DNA of 64,000 nucleotides from Diphasiastrum complanatum (lineage: Eukaryota; Streptophyta; Lycopodiopsida; Lycopodiales; Lycopodiaceae): NCBI GenBank assembly GCA_029204225.1, contig CM055101.1:33609683-33673682 (forward strand), read 5' to 3'. Numbering within the stretch: position 1 is the stretch's first letter; every line of letters begins with the position of its first letter. Both the position numbers and the translations under genes were made by a program. Of this stretch, positions 1-11,137 are shown piece by piece. A model generated the notes under the pieces. That model did no database searches. It had not been told where the DNA came from and was given only the letters and a program-made list of their open reading frames with translations.

Positions 1-502
1 ACATAATCTTGCCTTGTACTTGTTGATGGAGTCATCATGATTGTACTTGATCTTGAACATCATGTGGATTTTTTTGTTGAATCCTTTGATTGGAAATCAA
101 AATTCCTTCTTTTTCCAATAAGTAATTATATCTATATCATATAACCAGGGTCTACCTAATAGCATAGGATATGAAGGCACTATCACAAGTTCAATAACCA
201 CAAAATTTAACAAAAATATTTTTCCTTCAATTTTCACCTTCACGTGACCCAATTGGTTTCCTTCTTGTCTGATTTGCTAATCTTAAGAACTTAGTTGTAG
301 GAGTAATGTGTGTTAATCCCATATCAAGGACAGTTTCTTTTGTAATAATGTTTACTCTAGAGCCCAAATCGATTGGTACATTAGAACAAATGCATCCTTT
401 AATTTGTACCTTGAGTTTTGGTGCTCCTTTTTCATCAATCTTGAGTCTGTTTATATTGAATGTTGGCAATCTCGATTTTCTACTTCTCTTTTTTACCAAC
501 AA
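1..502 (-). pseudogene. Ty3/Gypsy aspartic protease fragment
   Basis: Read on the minus strand this gives a retropepsin-like segment: an IDLGS motif followed by VNIITKE, where active family members carry D-T/S-G, and further on the conserved MLLGRPWL block (plus positions 142-165). The two parts lie in different frames, so at least one frameshift separates them near 240. The catalytic triplet reads D-L-G, which is not expected to be active. It sits directly downstream, in minus-strand order, of the gag pieces at 560-2,008, so both probably belong to one dead Ty3/Gypsy element cut by the window start. The assignment rests on motif recognition only; the lineage is not resolved. Confidence 0.7.
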
Positions 503-559
503 TTCCTTAAGTTGTTTTGCCTTCTTCTTGGACTTTGAAATAGGTGGAATTTGGCTTTG

Positions 560-2008
560 TTTATTTTTTTTTGTTTCACTTCTAGTAGATACCTACCTTG
601 TTAACTTGAAGATCAAGGTCACTTGGCCAGGTAGAATCTTCTATGCATATTTTGATCCTCTGTACCACTTCATCTTTAATCTGATCTTCCTTGTTGGTAT
701 CACGTTTGACATACTTCATCAACATCTTTTTAATTGGTGGTTTAGGACATTGTGATGTGATATGTCCTTTTCCTTGGCAATTTCCACATAATGGTACATA
801 ACCAATTTGTCATTTTGGTTCGGGACATTCTATTAAATAATGCCCTGGTGCCTCACAATTATAGCAGCTAGTATTATTTCTACCCCTTAAACTGGCAGGC
901 TTTTGTTCAGTCGGTAAATACTTCTATACTGGAACGAATTTTTTGGATTGAGCTTTAGAATTAAAATTCGATCATTGGTGATTATTGTTCTGAACATTCT
1001 GAACTTGGACTTTGTACACAAGTTCATATGTTTTGACCTCCATCAGATATACCAATTCATTGTCTGAAATTTCTTCTTCAGCTTCTTTCACAAAAGCAAC
1101 CCATGATCTATTCTTACATTCGTTGTGATGATGGCCCTCTTGTTTACATTTTATAGTGGAATTCCCTATTATAGTAACAGCTCGTCTCTTATTCTTTGGT
1201 TTAAGAAGTTGAACCTTAAGTTCATCGAATTTTTTACTCAAGTCCAGAACTTCTCTCTTTCACATACTCTTTTGTTTATGTTCAGACTTCTTCATTTCTC
1301 CACTCTTTTTCTGATCCTTAGAATTTTTGACATGTCTTTTCAATCTCTCATATTCACTTGAACTTGAACTCGATTTTGAACTTAAATTGGATAAGAAACT
1401 CAAGTCCGAGTCAGAGCTGCTACTCGAGTCTTTGAAAGAAGAAGAAATATGTTTATTCTTTTTGGAAGATATATGTTTACTAGATCTTTAACTTCTAGAT
1501 ATTCTAGAACTTTCATAATTCTTAGTAGTCGAAATAACATGTTCCAATGTATCAGTTGGTCCTTGTCTACAATATCAATCTATTCTTTTGGGTAATCTTC
1601 CCAAAAATCATTCGATCTACATGGCGACATGATACTCTTCTGTTAATTGACCAATAAGTTTCTTGACTCTTTTGATATATTTCTTAAGGACTCTTTTTCA
1701 GTCTTTCTTATTGAATTTAAGGCGAAAGAATCCTTGTTGAATAACCAATTTGTCGGAATTGTTTTGAAAAACTAAATTTTCAAATCGGTCCAGGTGGAAA
1801 CCAATGCGGATTCGATCTGACTAAATCATGGTCTGGCCTCCTTTCTAAGTAAACCAGGAAAAATTATTAACTTGTGTGCATCCAAACTTTCCTTGTTACT
1901 GACCACTATCAATTCAAACTGAGACACATAATTGTCAACATCCTCAGAGGCTTTACCTTTGAAATAATCATACCAAATCTTCAAAGAAGTAGATAATGGA
2001 GCCACCAT
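560..2008 (-). pseudogene. Ty3/Gypsy gag with zinc knuckles, broken
   Basis: On the minus strand the first segment (2,008-1,826) reads like a retrotransposon capsid, with FKGKASEDVDNYVSQFEL and a GLLRKEARP block. A Ser-rich and Lys-rich linker follows (about 1,500-1,250), then a degenerate knuckle, C-x3-GHHHNEC (972-1,241), and two well-formed CCHC knuckles: CYNCEAPGHYLIEC at 825-866 and CGNCQGKGHITSQC at 747-788. Several frameshifts and stops interrupt the order, so no gag protein can be made. In an intact element this protein packages the RNA into virus-like particles. Order and strand match the protease piece at 1-502. Confidence 0.7.
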
Positions 2009-3064
2009 ATCGTACGGATCAATGTCACCTTCATTTCACTATTGTGGGCTTGACGATCTATCCTTCTCAGGCTCATTTTTTGGGGTTGGAGGTTCTTTTG
2101 GATTTCCTTCTCCAGTCAGGTCGAGTGTTTGAATTCCAATTTGATTTTCTTTCTTTTTCTCTACGTTTTTGTCTTTCTTGTTGCTCTTTCCTCTGCCTTT
2201 CTTTTCTATTTATTTGCTCTCAATTTTCGAACATGCACTTTCAATTTTGAACTGAAAGATACAAAAGAGTCAATATTAGATGTCACAACATAATATCGGA
2301 GTACGCAGGCTCAAAATTTATTTCGATCCAGGATCGAACTAACTCTAATACTCACTTCACACAAATACTTGTGTCGCTTGTTCTATATGATGATGTACAT
2401 ACAAGTGATACCTTTGTTTAATGATTACTAACATCTTTTAAGATATCACAAAGTTTTATCAAGAAAGATTGATCACATGCATTCGAATCTTCAAAGATTA
2501 ATCTTCCAATAATGTCTCCTCTACTATAGCACCTTTGATTATTCTATGAATGTTTCACTTCTCATTTTTGTTTACTCAATATCGATCTAAAAAATTGGCT
2601 GAATGAGTTCTATGTAGAGGTGGCAAACTTATTCAAATGCAAGTGATTATGGTGTAGGACATTGATGAAGACTCATGCGTAGCTTCGAGGGACTCTCCAA
2701 CCATGAATTTTTTTGCAAATTTGGATGAAGTTACCTCTTGACCTAAGCTAGAGCCTGAACTGCCTCTTCTGATAGAAATTTTAAATCCACCTCTTCAAGG
2801 ATCTTCAACATTCAAAGTGTTAATAATTCAAAGTATTAACATTCAAAGTGTTAACAATTCTGTTGATCATCTGCATGGGCTTATACATGTACAGTTTAAT
2901 AATACTACTATATTATAGAATCAAATTGTTGTAATAATTTGTGTACAAATATGTACAGAATAGTGTTGTTATCACTCCAACTTTTAATATCGATTGGAAT
3001 ATGTTTTTACTATGGCGCTATTCTTTTATTGTGATGTATAATTTGCAATCAGTATCACAAAAAT
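2009..3064. other. No gene recognised
   Basis: AT-rich sequence with only short spurious reading frames. A direct repeat of the phrase attcaaagtgttaa occurs near 2,810-2,855. It probably belongs to the dead Gypsy element around it, but no LTR border could be placed. Confidence 0.4.
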
Positions 3065-3290
3065 TTAATAATAGTTTTCGTGTTGCGCAGTCCATTGGAA
3101 TTCTCCTTCTGTCTTTAAAAGATCCACAAGTACTTTAATATGTTGTCCAACATAAGGAATGAATCTTCTAAAGTAGATGACTTTTTCAAGAAATAATCTA
3201 AGTGAATCTTTGCCTTGTATGATTCTAATAAAATGTCTTCGAGTCATCTTGGATTATGTTCCTTGAACCACTGCATATAAACATCACCAA
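3065..3290 (-). pseudogene. Ty3/Gypsy RT-RNase H connection fragment
   Basis: The minus-strand reading contains FRRFIPYVGQHIK and EFQWTAQHENYY, the signature of the segment between reverse transcriptase and RNase H in Ty3/Gypsy elements (usual form: FYRRFI, then F-x-W). Only about 70 codons remain, without the catalytic YxDD or the RNase H carboxylates. It shares the strand of the gag and protease pieces at 1-2,008, but lies upstream of them on that strand, so it must come from another copy or a rearranged one. Confidence 0.65.
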
Positions 3291-3567
3291 TAATAATACC
3301 ACTTTCGATCCTTGTCATGGTGCCAAACATTCAGATCATGTCGTAGCTCACTAGACTATGTTTTACAATTTTATGTGTAATATAAAAAATATTGTTCCCA
3401 AAAGGATCGAAGGTCTTATATAGTGAAATGGATAATTAACTGGCCATTAATAGATGTTTAGGCCGGTAGCCAACACCACCTTATATTCAATTTTAAATGA
3501 TCCATATCTAATAATGAACAACATGACAATTCCAATCCATCTACCTTTCTCATACAATCAACTTTGC

Positions 3568-3570
<3 letters not shown>

Positions 3571-3636
<66 letters not shown>
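3571..3636. repeat. (GA)n microsatellite
   Basis: An uninterrupted dinucleotide tract of about 33 GA units. Long reading frames through it on both strands are by-products of the repeat. Confidence 0.97.
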
Positions 3637-3638
<2 letters not shown>

Positions 3639-3780
3639 ATCCAAGAACAAGAATAGAACACTCAACTTCTCTCTCTTTCATTTCGAGTAGTAATGAGTAT
3701 ACAACGGCTCTTTATAGCCTCGCAGTTGTCCCTCCATAGAATAACCACTATAAGTACTAAGTGGGGTGGAATCAGAAAGT

Positions 3781-3870
3781 CGCCCCTGGATCGGTTTACA
3801 AGCCGATCTCGACTCGAAACATACTTAAAAAACTTTCAAAGCTTTACTTAACAACTTAGCTAGTTAATCA
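3781..3870. repeat. Dispersed repeat, copy 1 (partner at 13,346)
   Basis: This stretch aligns by eye with 13,346-13,428 in the same orientation: shared phrases include atcggttta, gaaacatacttaaa, caaagctttact and ttagctagtt. It has no coding content. Because Gypsy fragments lie beside both copies it may be part of a Gypsy LTR, but no TG...CA borders were found. Confidence 0.6.
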
Positions 3871-5764
3871 ATCAACCCATCCTTTGCTTCCCAAGTGGTC
3901 AACAATTTAGGTCTGGTCGGTCTGGCTATCGAACTATTTATGTAATTCCATAGTTCTTTTTCAGTCAATATCATCCTCATCTTGAACTTCCACATGTGGA
4001 AGTCGTCACGATTTACTTTATTGATCAATCAGATATTAGTAAATGAGCCTTCCATGAATAAAGAATGATCTAGTAATAGTCCTAAATCCTATTGATAATT
4101 CAAACTTGCTATGATACCATTTTTGTTGGGTGAATGGTCGAGCTCAAACACCAAAATTTGTTGGCCTTGAGTCAATGCTCGACTCGAATTTGACAATTTG
4201 TGTAGGCTATAAGAGTTATTACCGAACAAAAGAAAACAATGAGATTATAAAAGGGTTGAATCTAATTATAGAATACAGATAATTACTTGGATCGATCCTT
4301 TGATTGATAGAATATCTATGTAGGTGTTTGAGACACCCATGAAGAGAGCAAAGATAGTTAGGCTTCTACTACAGCCATGCGCTCTTCGAATTAGTATTCT
4401 AATTGGGTCGACGAGTCGAGTATCAATAATAGAACTTTAGAGAGAATTTGACAATACCACTGCACGTAAGAAAGTAGAGAATATGTATAATAGCTATTGT
4501 GATAACAACAATTAGATCATAAATAATTGTGTGCCTGAAAATGGTTCACAGTACTGATGCGCTATGCGTTGTGCATTGATTACAAATTCAGAAAATATTT
4601 CTACTTCTTGAATTGCTCTCACCCTCTCTTGAGATCTTCTTATTTATTGTATACATTCAAGTTTACAGAGATCGTGGCTAACTAATGTGTTTAGGCATGA
4701 TGTAATGTTTACAAGGTAAGGCTAAATAGTTTAGTGTAAGCCATACAGTATCCAAACATAAAACTGGGTAGGTATTGCATAATAACATGTTCGAGTGATG
4801 ACGTAGTTTGAAATAGATTCAGCAGAGGAGGAGCTCCATTTTGAGTTGTACCATTTGACATTTGACAATTGTGTTGATATAATAGATAGTTCAATGTTGA
4901 CGGTGGATACTTAAATTGGAATATTTGTTGTTGAGTTTTGCTCTGCTTCAAATCACATTGTCTTGATTGTGGGTCTAAAAATTGCAGACTGTCTCGAATA
5001 CTAGTTCATTTATGCAAACTATTGTAGAAAGTGGATATTTACATTGTACAGGAGTACTCAGAAGATGAAGTCAGGTGAGTAGGAGTAAGATTAAACTCCA
5101 GCACTATCCATTGTACATACTCACTCCTTACAACCGCTTGTAGAAATGAACTGTTAATTGTGACTGTCTACAATTTTATATGCATATTTAAACAATTTGT
5201 AGATATACACATATATTTGAGACAGAGCAAAGGTCTGTTGGAGGGTTTGCGGATATCGAGACAACCCTAACCCTAGATGATAAGTGAGAGGGATTTGGCA
5301 CCCTGCATGTGTAAGTCCAACCCGTTGATCACATAATTATTTGATAAGTAGAGAGTCAATAAAAGGGCTTTAGGCCTTTTTGCGGGACTTTTAATGTCGC
5401 AGGGCCTAAATGTCAAGTTAGTGAATAAAGTTGGGACTCTCATCGAAATGGGTTCAAATTCAAATTCAAATTGGTTCCCTCCAATTATTGAATGGGTTCC
5501 CACTCTTTTTTAAATATGAATAGTTAGGGAGGTAGAAATGGGCCAATAGGATTTTGAGGACAAGTCCCTCCTCTCCACTATAAATATGGGCAAATTCGAG
5601 TTGCTCCTCATGTTCAAATCTTCAAAAGCATATTGGCTCTCTTATGGAATGGACTTGTGAATGTCCTTGCTCTTTATCCTTTTTCCTCCATCTCTCATGC
5701 TTTTGTTGTATTTTGCTAATTGTTAGATCTGAATATTATTGGGATTGTATATTCTTATGCTTGT

Positions 5765-5813
<49 letters not shown>

Positions 5814-6057
5814 TAACTAATGCATCATACACTACCATCTTTAAAATGCTAATTCGTATGCAATTTGTTAAAAATATCAAGTCATAAAATTAATACATTC
5901 AGGGAGGTAGAATAGCTCAGCAAATTAATACATTCGGGGAGGTAGAATGGCCCTTTCCTTCATATTAAGACAAATTTAGACTATAACTATATTGTATTAT
6001 GGAATGGGCTGGGCACAGGCCATTAAATAAAAGCAATTGCCAGCCCAATATTAGCAA
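3871..6057. other. Non-coding stretch, nothing assigned
   Basis: AT-rich sequence without a supported gene or element. A phrase beginning tgttgggtgaatgg near 4,124 looks like an LTR start, but no partner was found. A (TG)n(AG)n tract at 5,762-5,813 is listed separately. Confidence 0.4.
5762..5813. repeat. (TG)n(AG)n compound microsatellite
   Basis: About 13 TG units run directly into about 12 GA units without interruption. Confidence 0.95.
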
Positions 6058-7323
6058 GAGCTTAAGGAATTAGAGAAGGAGCATTCAAAATAGAAGGACC
6101 TTGTTGTGAGCAGATAGAAAAAAATTCTAGAAGCAGAAGAGGAAATCACGCGTCTCAATAAGACTTTGGAAGATTTACTATCACGCATGGAAATAGCCAA
6201 AGGTTTTGAGGAGGAGCGCCTGAAAAATAAGGAAGAATTACTGTAGGTTCAATTGGAAAGTCAGAGCTTGTAGGCATTTATAGATACTATGTGCTCCAAA
6301 AAAGACAGTGTGTCGGTTAACAGGGCCAAGTTTGAAAAATATCGAGCCAACACAATCGAGATGTTTAAGGCAAAACACCTCAAGCCTTTGAGGAAGGAGA
6401 ACGAATCCTTGTCTGCAGCTAAGAAGTCGAAGTGACTGACTCTGCTGACTCGAAGGATGAAGATGACGGTGTGCAAGCAGGTCATAAGGAAACCACATCT
6501 TCAACGCACTTTGTGATGTGTAATGTACAAGGCTATGTTGATGTATTTGCTCTACAAAGACAAATAGCATTATTGCAGGAGTAGCTTTCGATCCGACCTT
6601 AGACAAGAGAAGCGTAAACTCAAACTTTATATCTTTTGTCCAAAGCAAAGTTCCCCACGGCACAGGTGTCATGGGGCCTGGTTGTCGTACCACGTGCCGC
6701 GACCTATTTATTTGTTTTTTTGTTTTGGTTTTTCACTAAAAAATGACCAAAATTTCTTTTAAAAAAAAACACAAGTGATGTGGGTGTTGTGGAACTGAAG
6801 TTTTGAAGTTCCGGGGCACGTAATGCCTTATGCTCAGGTGTCCTTTGTATTTTGGGACCACCTCCAGGAGCATAATGTCCATCCAATTTTCTCTTTCCTA
6901 GGAATCTGAGATTCTCTCTCTGGAATGCACGTTTCTCTCTCCTCTCTCCGGTGGAATGCACGTTCTCTCTCCGATGGAATGCATGTTCTCTCTCTACGAA
7001 ATGCACATTCTCTCTCCTCTCTCCGGTGAGATGTGCATGTGCTATGTGGCAGCCCGTCATTGGTTGTCCACATCACATTCCACCACAAATGTAAAAAAAT
7101 TTGCCCCAAAAAAAAAAAAAAAAAAAAAAAACACAGCAGTTCGACGGCATGTACGGCACCCGTACCGCGGCACCTAGAACTTTGGTCCAAAGTCCCACAA
7201 GGAGAAGCATATCATATGGAAGTTGTCAATCGCTTTAATGAACTAGCATTAAATATTACACAATCTGATGGGGTCGTAGATACAGAACAAGCATCCGCAA
7301 CTCACCAGCAAAGAGAAGGATAA
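6058..7323 (+). pseudogene. Decayed coiled-coil ORF split by a MITE
   Basis: The plus-strand frame starting near 6,058 reads as a charged, heptad-like coiled coil (EAEEEITRLNKTLEDLLSRM, then KNKEELL and KAKHLKPLRKENESL), followed by a Ser/Asp-rich linker (about 6,425-6,600) and a tail after the inserted MITE (VPQGEAYHMEVVNRFNELAL, ending at 7,323). At least six in-frame stops break it. Leaving out the MITE at 6,646-7,184 and one copy of its 8-bp target duplication keeps the tail in the same frame as the upstream part, so the ORF was continuous before the insertion. The family is not recognised: it could be an ORF of an old transposon or a degraded plant coiled-coil gene. The coiled-coil character is seen; any role is unknown. 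Confidence 0.45.
6646..7184. mobile_element. hAT-type MITE, 539 bp, 8-bp target duplication
   Basis: The element is flanked by exact 8-bp direct repeats GTCCAAAG (6,638-6,645 and 7,185-7,192) and has short terminal inverted repeats beginning CAAAGTTC. Subterminal GGCAC/GTGCC motifs recur at both ends (for example near 6,655, 6,695 and 7,155-7,172). Inside are a small minisatellite of about four units built on atgcacgttctctctc (6,922-7,030) and an A-run (about 7,107-7,130). It encodes nothing; reading frames on either strand inside it are incidental. An 8-bp duplication with no coding capacity fits a non-autonomous hAT element moved by a transposase elsewhere. Confidence 0.8.
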
Positions 7324-8597
7324 TTACTCTAAAGGATCCAATTGAACCTTATGTTACATTTAAGAAGGTATTCTGTACTGTGTCACAAATTTGAAATTTA
7401 GAATACAAAACATTCAAAATAAGCATTCATAACTCTCTCTTTTTTTTTTCACTCTCACTCATGCTCTCACACAATTAGGAGGAAACTCTCAAGTTGGAGG
7501 TCATACTTGTTGTTGAAGATGGAATGTGTTAAGAATCTCTTAGGATGCCTCCCACGCCGATTTGGTACCATTACCTTGAATGGTGTTGTTGTCATTGGTG
7601 TTAATGTTGTAGTGTCTTATTACCATTTTTGCCAATATATACACCTTGTAAAACTTCGGTGGTGAATTGTGAGTTTTTGTGGTAGTGACTTTGTCTTGGA
7701 GATCAATTGATAGACTTTGATGTGTGAGGGATCTTTGCCATTGTTCTTTCCCTAGGTTTAATGTTTTTCATTTTTGTTTTAAAAAGAGCGAATCCTACCT
7801 ATCTTTTATTCCCTTAATACAACCTATTTTAATTTCTTTTGATCATCCTCTCTTTATTGCCTTATTATACTTAAAATGAGTTGGGCAAATTGCCTGTGAA
7901 ATCACAAAATTTGTTTGTTTCTTTGATAGGAACAAAGGTCGCATGCTTTGTAACTAGTTGGTTTTGAACAAATTTTTCATTCGCACTATAAAGGTAGATG
8001 AGGCTAAGATTACTCTGTAATAAGGTTTGCATATAGGGAGGACAAATTGTTGGCATTTTTGGCACAATGACAAATTGGTGAATAATGGCATTTATTAAAT
8101 TTTGACATTTATGAGAAGGGTCAACATCTGAATTGAGTGTCTAAATAGATGGTCACCTACAATTGATACTATTTAATTTTAGTGAGAAGCCCCTTGTCAT
8201 ATCGTTGTAGACTTGTCCATTGCAAAAAATCTTGATTGCCTTCGTTGTAGTCAAATAATATTCTCATTGGTTGTAAATTGCTTGTTATTTGGCACTCACC
8301 ATATCACCCATAATATGAGTGTCACATTCAAGTAACTTATCACGAGTTTTGAATATGATGACAACCAAATTTTGGTGCATATGAATACAATTGGGCATCA
8401 AAGAATGAGTTCACAATTTGGATGTCATTGATTGATGTAGTGTTCTTTTGGCCTTTTTTTGATTTAGATAAAAGCTCAGTCAATTGCAAGAACGTTTGAT
8501 TTGTAGTAGTTTTGATCTCCATCACTTGCAACAAAATCTTCTTCAATCTCTTTGGAGAGATTAGCTTGCAGCTGACTCAATAGATGAACAATGTCGA
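7324..8597. other. Unassigned; possible decayed minus-strand ORF
   Basis: No gene is supported at 7,324-7,870. From about 8,560 down to 7,871 the minus strand carries a broken reading frame of roughly 230 codons (pieces at 8,546-8,340 and 8,065-7,871, with stops between) whose composition looks more coding-like than its surroundings. I do not recognise a domain. It may belong to the same unknown element as the plus-strand ORFs on either side. Confidence 0.25.
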
Positions 8598-9300
8598 GGA
8601 TCTAAATTCAAAATTCAGCAACAAAATGAATCTCATAAAAAAATGAATAAAGAGAAAGATGTTGAAATCAAGAGCCTACGCGCTCGGATCCAAAAGCTGG
8701 AACAACTCCCTAACTAATGAGTGCCAGCTCTCCATCACCTACTCCACCTTCGCACACACACTCCAAGGGTAGCTACTCATTTCACATTGAGACTGCTTGG
8801 CCCCTAAAACATGAATTGGAGGCACTCACACATAAACCAAAAGATCAAGCCATCCAATCTATTTTAGCCACTCAACTCGAAATGTATACCATTTATGGAT
8901 TGAAGAGTAAGGTCGCATAATTGAATTCCCTTCTTCAATCGGCCGAAACTCTCAATGACGCACAAGATGCCTAGATGGACATCATATCGACCTCTAGCAC
9001 TTCACATCAATTCAAGAGGGCAAAGCATTACAAGGCACAATACACCAAGTTAAAATCCAACATTGTGGCCTTGCGAGATAATTACGAGTCAACACTCCAG
9101 CAGAATGAGCTAGAAATCACTCTGGAATACCACTCTATGCTGATCTCACATAAGCTTGGCACTGCCATAACTAGCATTTCTGACTTGAGTGCTGCAATTT
9201 CCACTAATGAAGACATCGAGTGAGCCTACGAGCTCCTTAGTGAGCACTATAAAAATGTGTTCACCCTGGCTGTCATCTATAAAAAAATGTTCGGTTTTCA
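8598..9300 (+). pseudogene. Decayed Ser/Pro plus coiled-coil ORF pair
   Basis: A first frame (about 8,603-8,717) ends as a short coiled coil (VEIKSLRARIQKLEQLPN) at a TAA that overlaps the ATG of the next frame as TAATG (8,715-8,719). The second frame starts Ser/Pro-rich (8,717-8,785) and continues as a charged helical segment (KHYKAQYTKLKSNIVALRDN, then EITLEYHSMLISHKLG) to about 9,300, with in-frame stops at about 8,918, 8,972 and 9,221. No known domain was recognised. Its helical character resembles the ORF at 6,058-7,323, so both could be parts of one old element. Confidence 0.4.
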
Positions 9301-10200
9301 ATTTTTCTTATTTTTTCTCTTTGGAAGAGCCATCATGCTTTTGGCACTCTCTATCAGTGTCCAATTCTTCCGTTCTGCTACTCCATTTGAATGAGGTGAG
9401 TAGCTCGTGGTGATTTGTTGGAGTATTCCACAGGCCTTGCAAAATTCCTTGAATTCAGTGGAGATGTATTCTCTCCCTCCATCATAACGTATAGATTTGA
9501 TTGTTCTACGGGTCTGATTTTCTGCAGATGCCTTGAATTGCTTGAAGAAGCTGAAAGTATCAGATTTATTCTTCAAAAAGTAAGTAGCAGGTATCCTTGA
9601 AAAATCATCAATAAAAGTCAAAAAATAAAAAGCTCCCCCTGTGGAAGAAGTCTAAATTGGGCCACAAAGGTCATTGTGTACAAGATCTAGCAAATTGCTA
9701 GAAGTATGAACATAATTTGAAGTAAATGGACTTCTAGCATGCTTGCTGATAATGCATCTTTCATATGGAGAATCGAATTTGCTAATAGAAGGAAGATTTT
9801 GCATTCTGTTCTTGACTTGACATTTGCTGAATACTCTTAAAGTTTAAATGGCCTAGTCTAAAATGCCGCAAAAAATGATTTGATTCAGAAGTAGAAATAA
9901 GAGCTTGATTACTAGTAGAATAATAGTGACTTAATTTGTAAAGGTAGCCACATTTTCTACCATAAGCTAGGACTTTTCTAGTCTTGTCAAGAATGGTGCA
10001 GCCCTCTGTATTAAATTCGACCCTACAACCAGAATCAGTGATTCTGCTTATAGAAGGCAGATTTTTGGTAAGGTTTGGTATATATAAGACATTGGACAAC
10101 AATTTAATAGCACCTCTATGAAATTCGACCCTGACTATTCCTGCACCTTCAATGGAATGAGTTGTGTTGTCACCAAGTTGTACAACTCTAGAATGGGTGA
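9298..10200 (-). pseudogene. Ty1/Copia protease end, GAG-pre-integrase and integrase core
   Basis: On the minus strand the order is: end of protease (VVQLGDNTTHSIEGAG, near 10,190-10,140), the conserved NVLYIPNLTKN and the GAG-pre-integrase HFRLGHLNF, then the integrase core with DLVHNDLCGP, FIDDFSR, RYDGGREY and NGVAERKN. All three carboxylates of the D,D-35-E triad are recognisable, although the second motif is changed from the usual SDNGGEY. Frameshifts and stops near 9,640 and 9,785 break the frame. The sequence loses homology at about 9,300, just after the integrase core, so RT and RNase H are missing. In an active element this part inserts the cDNA into the chromosome. Confidence 0.85.
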
Positions 10201-10341
10201 AAGGTTTCTAGCATTTCTTGCATATCGAGCAGGAAATCTGCTACTTTCTAAAAACTTGATAGGATCAAAATCGTACATAAGCATGAATGGACTATAACCA
10301 GTAGCTGAATGCTTACTACTATTATAATCAATCTCCATCAA
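10201..10341 (-). pseudogene. Ty3/Gypsy integrase C-terminal scrap
   Basis: The motif YNSSKHSATGYSPFMLMY is typical of the end of the Ty3/Gypsy integrase core, a different superfamily from the Copia sequence that starts next to it at about 10,200. About 45 codons are left. The join is therefore a breakpoint between two unrelated retrotransposons, open-reading by chance. Confidence 0.65.
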
Positions 10342-11137
10342 GGATAGCTAGCATTCCAAGGAGATTATCATCAAAAGACATATGCACATAGCATCTGATC
10401 TTTTGATCACTCACGTTATCCTCTTATAAACGATCGAGTATGAACTAGAATCTAAACTACGATTTGTTAACCATAATTACTCGGATCCTTATCCAATACT
10501 TAATAATAAAAGAACGTGAATATTACTATTCTTAGAAGACACATGAGTTGCTCTAAAAAGTCCTTTCCAAAGAAAATTTTTGACTTACCCAACTCACATA
10601 CAATGCCTTATTAGAATTGTAATCCTCAAAACTCCCTTACTCTAGACATGGCACAAAGTGTCATTCCAAAGTTAGGGTCCAATCTAGAATGCATCTAGAT
10701 TATAATACCCTTAAGTCTTAATCTAGAATAATTTAAGATTCATCGGAACTTCATTACGTGAAGCTCTGACTTTTGGTTACCCTCAACTATCCAACTCCAC
10801 CTAAGTTTTCAGGATAGCATTTCATCATTTTCCAATCGAGAAAAGATTAAGGCCAAAAGTCTCCATGTATTCTATGCACAAAAAACCATGTAACTGAATC
10901 TAAAATGACTCATAAAGGTTGCAACTTATAAGCAATACATTTCAACAACAATATCCATATGTAAGGTTATATTGTTTATTCAAACAACTAACTCAGAAGG
11001 AGCACTCCTTACTCGGTTAGCTATAATGGATTTAGAAAATATTTGAAGGATCCGAAACACCACATTCAATCTTATTCTAATCCCACCTAGGTCAATAAGC
11101 AATTCTCATCGAGATATCATCATTACCTAGCGAAAAC
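10342..11137. other. Non-coding stretch, nothing assigned
   Basis: AT-rich with no reading frame, repeat or border I can support. It lies between a Gypsy integrase scrap on the minus strand and a Gypsy pol on the plus strand, so it is likely retrotransposon spacer or LTR. Confidence 0.35.

Noticed and set aside
3571-3636. Short regular repeats that could suggest a CRISPR-like array (also at 49,401 and 63,831)
   Set aside because: Pure dinucleotide tracts without spacers, in a plant nuclear genome.
6704-7323. Overlapping frames of 73-118 codons on both strands
   Set aside because: Most lie inside the non-coding MITE and follow its TC-rich minisatellite; only the part after 7,193 belongs to the older plus-strand ORF.
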